Part shown: piece by piece, positions 47,312 to 50,144 of the stretch | How the letters are laid out: the number at the start of each line of letters is the position of its first letter | Position numbering within the stretch: position 1 is the stretch's first letter | Position numbers and translations under genes: made by a program | Origin: Stutzerimonas stutzeri | GTDB taxonomy: Bacteria; Pseudomonadota; Gammaproteobacteria; Pseudomonadales; Pseudomonadaceae | NCBI RefSeq assembly: GCF_024448935.1 | Contig: NZ_JAMOIE010000029.1 | Coordinates: 1-50,144, forward strand | Direction of reading: 5' to 3' | Length of the DNA stretch: 50,144 nucleotides | Notes under the pieces: model-generated | What the model saw: only the letters and a program-made list of their open reading frames with translations | What the model was told of the DNA's origin: nothing | Database searches by the model: none

Positions 47312-48505
47312 TCAATCGACCGTTATGTTGGCTTCGGCGATGGGTAACGGCGGCTGCCGACGCCAGACATTCACCAGTTGGATCAGCGCAAGGACGGCGA
47401 GAGCGACCATGCTGGCCGCGACCGGAACCATGGCCACCGCCAGCGGATACCCCAGCACCGGGCTGTTGATGGTCCAGCCGAACTGCATCTGGTTCCATCC
47501 GCCCATCGCGGCCAACCCACTGGCCACCGCGACCATGATCCAGCTGACCGAGTCCACCAACCGGCGGAACAGATGCGGAAACCGGTCACGGATCATGCTG
47601 AAGGCCATCAGCTCGCCTCGGCGCATGCTCGAAGCCACACCGACGAATACCAGCCAGACGAATGCCAGCCTCGAAAGCTCCTCGGCACCCGTCCAACCAG
47701 TACCGAAGGCATAGCGCAGGACCACACTGCTGAACACCACGACGACCATGAAGGCCAGCAGCGCTGCCATCAGCCAGTCCGTAATCCGGTCGAAGCCCTG
47801 AGCAAACGTGCCGCCATAGATTGGCCGGGTGGTCAGCTCGGCCCCCTTCGGCTCAACCTCTTCAACATTGGTCTCATTGCCCGGCTGGCTGACGTGCTGG
47901 CCGCCGCGCTTGTTAGCGCTATCAAGCGGAGCCGCGGAAAGGTCTTCCCTGGCGTTGATAGCCAAACCGCCGTCCTGATTCATCCAGCGGGTGATCTCGT
48001 TCAGAACCTGCTCTCGCGGCTGGCTGGCATCCACTACGAGCACGTGTGGCTCGCCTGCGGGCGACTCAAGCGTCGCGAACTGGCTGTCCACCAGCGAAAT
48101 CGGCATGAAATGACCGGCCCGTCCACCAACGCGCTGGACAGCCGTGTCGTAATCGATGGAAAGGTGCGCAAAGCACAGGCCAGGCACGGCGTCGCGCAAC
48201 AGGTCGCGGTAACGGCGCTTCAGGGCAGAACAGGCGAGGACGAAGCCAACGCCGTCATCGATGGCACGTTGCATTTCGATGACGAGCTTTTGCAGCCACT
48301 CGACCCGGTCGGCATCTGACAAGGGCGTGCCGGCACGCATGCGCGCAACATTTTCTTCGGGATGGAAATGATCGGCTTCGATGTGTCGAAAGCCCAGGGC
48401 ATCGGCCACGGCATGGCTGGTTTCGGTCTTGCCCGAACCACTGACGCCCATGACCACCAAAGCGCGGCGATTTGCGGGAAATTGGCTGTGAGAGTGGCAA
48501 TCCAC
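47312..48505 (-). CDS. Gluconokinase fused to TRAP small permease subunit (GntK-DctQ)
   Basis: 397 aa in one frame. Residues 14-178 are a GntK-type gluconokinase: Walker A GVSGSGKT (20-27), FRHIEADHFHPEENVARMRAG, LACSALKRRYRDLLR and GHFMPISLVDSQFATLE. Residues about 180-235 are a hydrophilic linker. The rest is a DctQ small subunit with four membrane helices (DWLMAALLAFMVVVVFSSVV; EELSRLAFVWLVFVGVASSM; WIMVAVASGLAAMGG; AASMVALAVLALIQLV). GTG start 48505 is favoured because GGAG lies 7 bases upstream. The kinase would sit at the inner face of the transporter and phosphorylate incoming gluconate. Both parts look intact. The usual arrangement is separate genes. Confidence 0.85.
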   Translation of the reverse strand: MDCHSHSQFPANRRALVVMGVSGSGKTETSHAVADALGFRHIEADHFHPEENVARMRAGTPLSDADRVEWLQKLVIEMQRAIDDGVGFVLACSALKRRYRDLLRDAVPGLCFAHLSIDYDTAVQRVGGRAGHFMPISLVDSQFATLESPAGEPHVLVVDASQPREQVLNEITRWMNQDGGLAINAREDLSAAPLDSANKRGGQHVSQPGNETNVEEVEPKGAELTTRPIYGGTFAQGFDRITDWLMAALLAFMVVVVFSSVVLRYAFGTGWTGAEELSRLAFVWLVFVGVASSMRRGELMAFSMIRDRFPHLFRRLVDSVSWIMVAVASGLAAMGGWNQMQFGWTINSPVLGYPLAVAMVPVAASMVALAVLALIQLVNVWRRQPPLPIAEANITVD

Positions 48506-48554
48506 TGTCGGTCTCCGGCGGCATCGTTGTGCCACATTATGGTTGTGTGGCCGA

Positions 48555-48570
48555 ATGGTAGCGCTAACAT
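48555..48570. promoter_or_regulatory. GntR-type operator upstream of the gluconokinase-TRAP operon
   Basis: ATGGTAGCGCTAACAT (48555-48570) has the perfect core TAGCGCTA and close arms. It resembles sites of LacI-family gluconate repressors and lies 50 bases upstream of the GTG start. The GntR-like gene at 43783 closes the same operon, so autoregulation is likely. Confidence 0.65.
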
Positions 48571-48693
48571 GTCGCAACCATACACACCGTTCGTCGGGTT
48601 TGTTTGCAGACCAAAGGTCGATCCCATTCGATTCACGCTTCGGTTTCCCGGGCTGAATAACTACAATCGTCGCCGCATCCGAGGAGAACCCCA

Positions 48694-48950
48694 ATGGCAA
48701 AAGCCATGGCGAAGCCGAAGCCACGCAGCTGAAAAAGCGCATCGCCAGCGGCGAAGCCTTCGATGTGCTGGCCAAGAAATTTTCGACCTGCCCGTCGGGC
48801 AAGAAAGGCGGCGACCTGGGCGAAGTTCGCCCGGGACAAATGGTGCGCAGCATCGATCAGATCATTTTCAAGAAAGCCCTGCGCGAGATACATGGCCCGG
48901 TCAAAAGCCAGTTCGGTTATCACCTGGTACAGGTGTTCTACCGCGACTGA
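48694..48950 (+). pseudogene. ppiC: Parvulin-type peptidyl-prolyl isomerase, frameshifted
   Basis: A strong ribosome site (GAGGAGAACCCCA) and ATG at 48694 open MAKAMAKPKPRS and a stop after 12 codons. Another frame resumes at once with EAEATQLKKRIASGEAFDVL and continues through KFSTCPSGKKGGDLGEVRPG to HGPVKSQFGYHLVQVFYRD, the normal parvulin body. The usual ARHILVKT strand after MAKA is missing, so about 22 bases appear deleted. From an internal ATG (48765) only a 61-residue fragment could be made. It converges on zapE, 3 bases apart. Likely inactive. Confidence 0.75.
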
Positions 48951-48953
48951 GGC

Positions 48954-50078
48954 TTAATCGGCCCTACCGAAACGCTGCAACTGCATCTCGCGCAATCGGC
49001 TCAGCGTGCGGCGAAAGGCAAAAGACAGATAGCCCTCGGTGTAAAGCTCGTCCATGGCAACCCGGGCTTCGAGATACAGCGGCACCCCCCGGTCATAGCA
49101 TTCATCCACCAGCGCGATGAATCGCCGGACGCTATCATCGTGAGCAGCCAGCTTGGGTAGCTCGCGATCCCCCGCTTCCACCCGCGCCGCGCCATCCTCG
49201 GTTCCACGAGCAATGCGCCCTTCACGCTGTTCGCTGCCCAACCGCGGTACATCGCCAATCAGGATCGCCTGGTAGCGATCGCATAGCTCGATGAAATCCA
49301 ACGCCGAGAATGGCTGTGCGCACAGGTCGGCAAAGCGACACCAAAGGACGGAGTCGCTATTGCACACGACTTGCAGCGGCCGGCGTCCGATGAGGGCCGG
49401 CTCTGTCGTAGCGGTCGCCCCGCCGTTCAACCTGTCGAAGACCGAACGTAGCACGCCCTCTTCGTGGGGATCACGGACCCAGTAACGCTGCTCGCCTACA
49501 CCTGGACGCAAGCGATGATCAGCACCACCGTCCACGTTCACTACATGCATGTGGCGCTCGATCGCCTCGATGGCAGGGAGGAAGCGCTCGCGGTTGAAAC
49601 CGTCGGCATAGAGCCGATCCGGTGGCTGGTTGGACGTTGCAACGATGACCACGCCCTGCTCGAACATCCCCTGAAACAGGCGGCCGAGGATGATCGCATC
49701 GCCGATATCCGCCACGAACAGCTCGTCGAAACACAGCACCCGCACGTCCTCGCTCAGCTCCCTCGCTAACGCCTGTAGCGGGTCAGACGTGCCGTTGAGC
49801 TGAAACAGACGAATGTGTACCCAGCGCATGAAGTGGTGAAAATGCTGGCGCCTTGCCGGCACCTTGAGGCTGCGATGGAACATGTCCATCAGCCAGGTCT
49901 TGCCGCGCCCGACCGGTCCCCATAGATAGACGCCGCGCGGCGTCTCCTCGGCAGCGCCGTGCAAGACTTCGTGGCAGTGCTGCAGCAAGGCGACAGCGCG
50001 CAGCTGAGCAGCGTCACTGACGAAGCCTTGATCGACGATGGTCTGCTGGTACAGGGCTAACGGGGAGCTGAGTTCCAT
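48954..50078 (-). CDS. zapE: AFG1/ZapE-family ATPase
   Basis: 374 aa, the normal ZapE length. P-loop is GPVGRGKTWLMDMF and Walker B is VLCFDELFVADIGDA, followed by IVATSNQPPDRLYADGFNRE, the family sensor region. ZapE is a division-associated ATPase that acts at the Z-ring, and mitochondrial AFG1 has related roles. The start at 50078 (MELSSPLALYQ) is the family start; the frame stays open to the window edge, so a longer start cannot be excluded. The ribosome site is weak. Confidence 0.9.
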   Translation of the reverse strand: MELSSPLALYQQTIVDQGFVSDAAQLRAVALLQHCHEVLHGAAEETPRGVYLWGPVGRGKTWLMDMFHRSLKVPARRQHFHHFMRWVHIRLFQLNGTSDPLQALARELSEDVRVLCFDELFVADIGDAIILGRLFQGMFEQGVVIVATSNQPPDRLYADGFNRERFLPAIEAIERHMHVVNVDGGADHRLRPGVGEQRYWVRDPHEEGVLRSVFDRLNGGATATTEPALIGRRPLQVVCNSDSVLWCRFADLCAQPFSALDFIELCDRYQAILIGDVPRLGSEQREGRIARGTEDGAARVEAGDRELPKLAAHDDSVRRFIALVDECYDRGVPLYLEARVAMDELYTEGYLSFAFRRTLSRLREMQLQRFGRAD

Positions 50079-50144
50079 GAAAAACGGGGCGACGGTGAAA
50101 ATGTATCGCGATGGTAACTCAGGGCCATCTGAATCACAGGACAA

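Noticed and set aside
48506-48853. Upstream 116-codon extension of the gluconokinase fusion
   Set aside because: It crosses the GntR operator and the antisense of ppiC, has no ribosome site, and the kinase family begins near the GTG at 48505.

Overview
The window looks like chromosomal DNA of a Pseudomonas stutzeri-group bacterium (Stutzerimonas) or a close relative. It is GC-rich. Its nfuA, metH, cysI with its DUF934 partner, mmsA/mmsB and zapE read like pseudomonad proteins, and it carries pseudomonad-type REP hairpins (GCCAGCAAGCTGGCTCCTAC). The genus is inferred from gene style, not from a marker. No tRNA, rRNA, CRISPR array or intact insertion sequence was seen.

Left part (1-14.9 kb), mostly core genes: the end of a type IB topoisomerase; a response regulator/diguanylate cyclase pair; nfuA; metH with a 19-bp palindrome upstream; DUF5629; a MarR regulator joined in frame to an EamA permease; DUF1883; a leucine-rich-repeat protein kinase; a broken DUF2149 gene containing a 10-bp triplication; DUF2970; a 37-aa membrane protein; and cysI-DUF934 with a terminator.

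Middle part (15-32 kb), accessory and the most unusual region. Next to an IS110-like remnant lies a sequence matching the ykkC (guanidine-I) riboswitch. It leads eleven closely spaced, mostly overlapping genes: a NitT/TauT-type binding protein, a membrane di-iron desaturase-family enzyme, two short-chain dehydrogenases, an EamA exporter, a close creatininase relative, an isochorismatase-like cysteine hydrolase, a metallo-beta-lactamase-fold hydrolase, an unrecognised 267-aa protein, and an ABC permease and ATPase. My reading is an uncharacterised uptake and breakdown route for a guanidino compound, possibly creatinine-like. It is followed by a metal module (CsoR/InrS-type sensor with a G-tract operator, His-rich secreted proteins, HupE/UreJ permease, anchor protein). 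A second nitrogen module follows: MetX-like hydrolase, type III glutamine synthetase, a second binding protein of the urea-carboxylase-region type, and a TetR regulator.

Right part (32-50 kb), catabolism: a valine/isobutyryl-CoA cluster (mmsA, mmsB, HIBCH-like hydrolase, acyl-CoA dehydrogenase), an acyl-CoA synthetase, a roughly 195-bp tandem repeat, an AMACR-like CoA transferase/racemase, an ACAD11-like dehydrogenase divergent from a LysR regulator, and a gluconate-type TRAP operon in which gluconokinase is fused to the small membrane subunit, with a GntR-like operator. The window ends with a frameshifted ppiC and convergent zapE.
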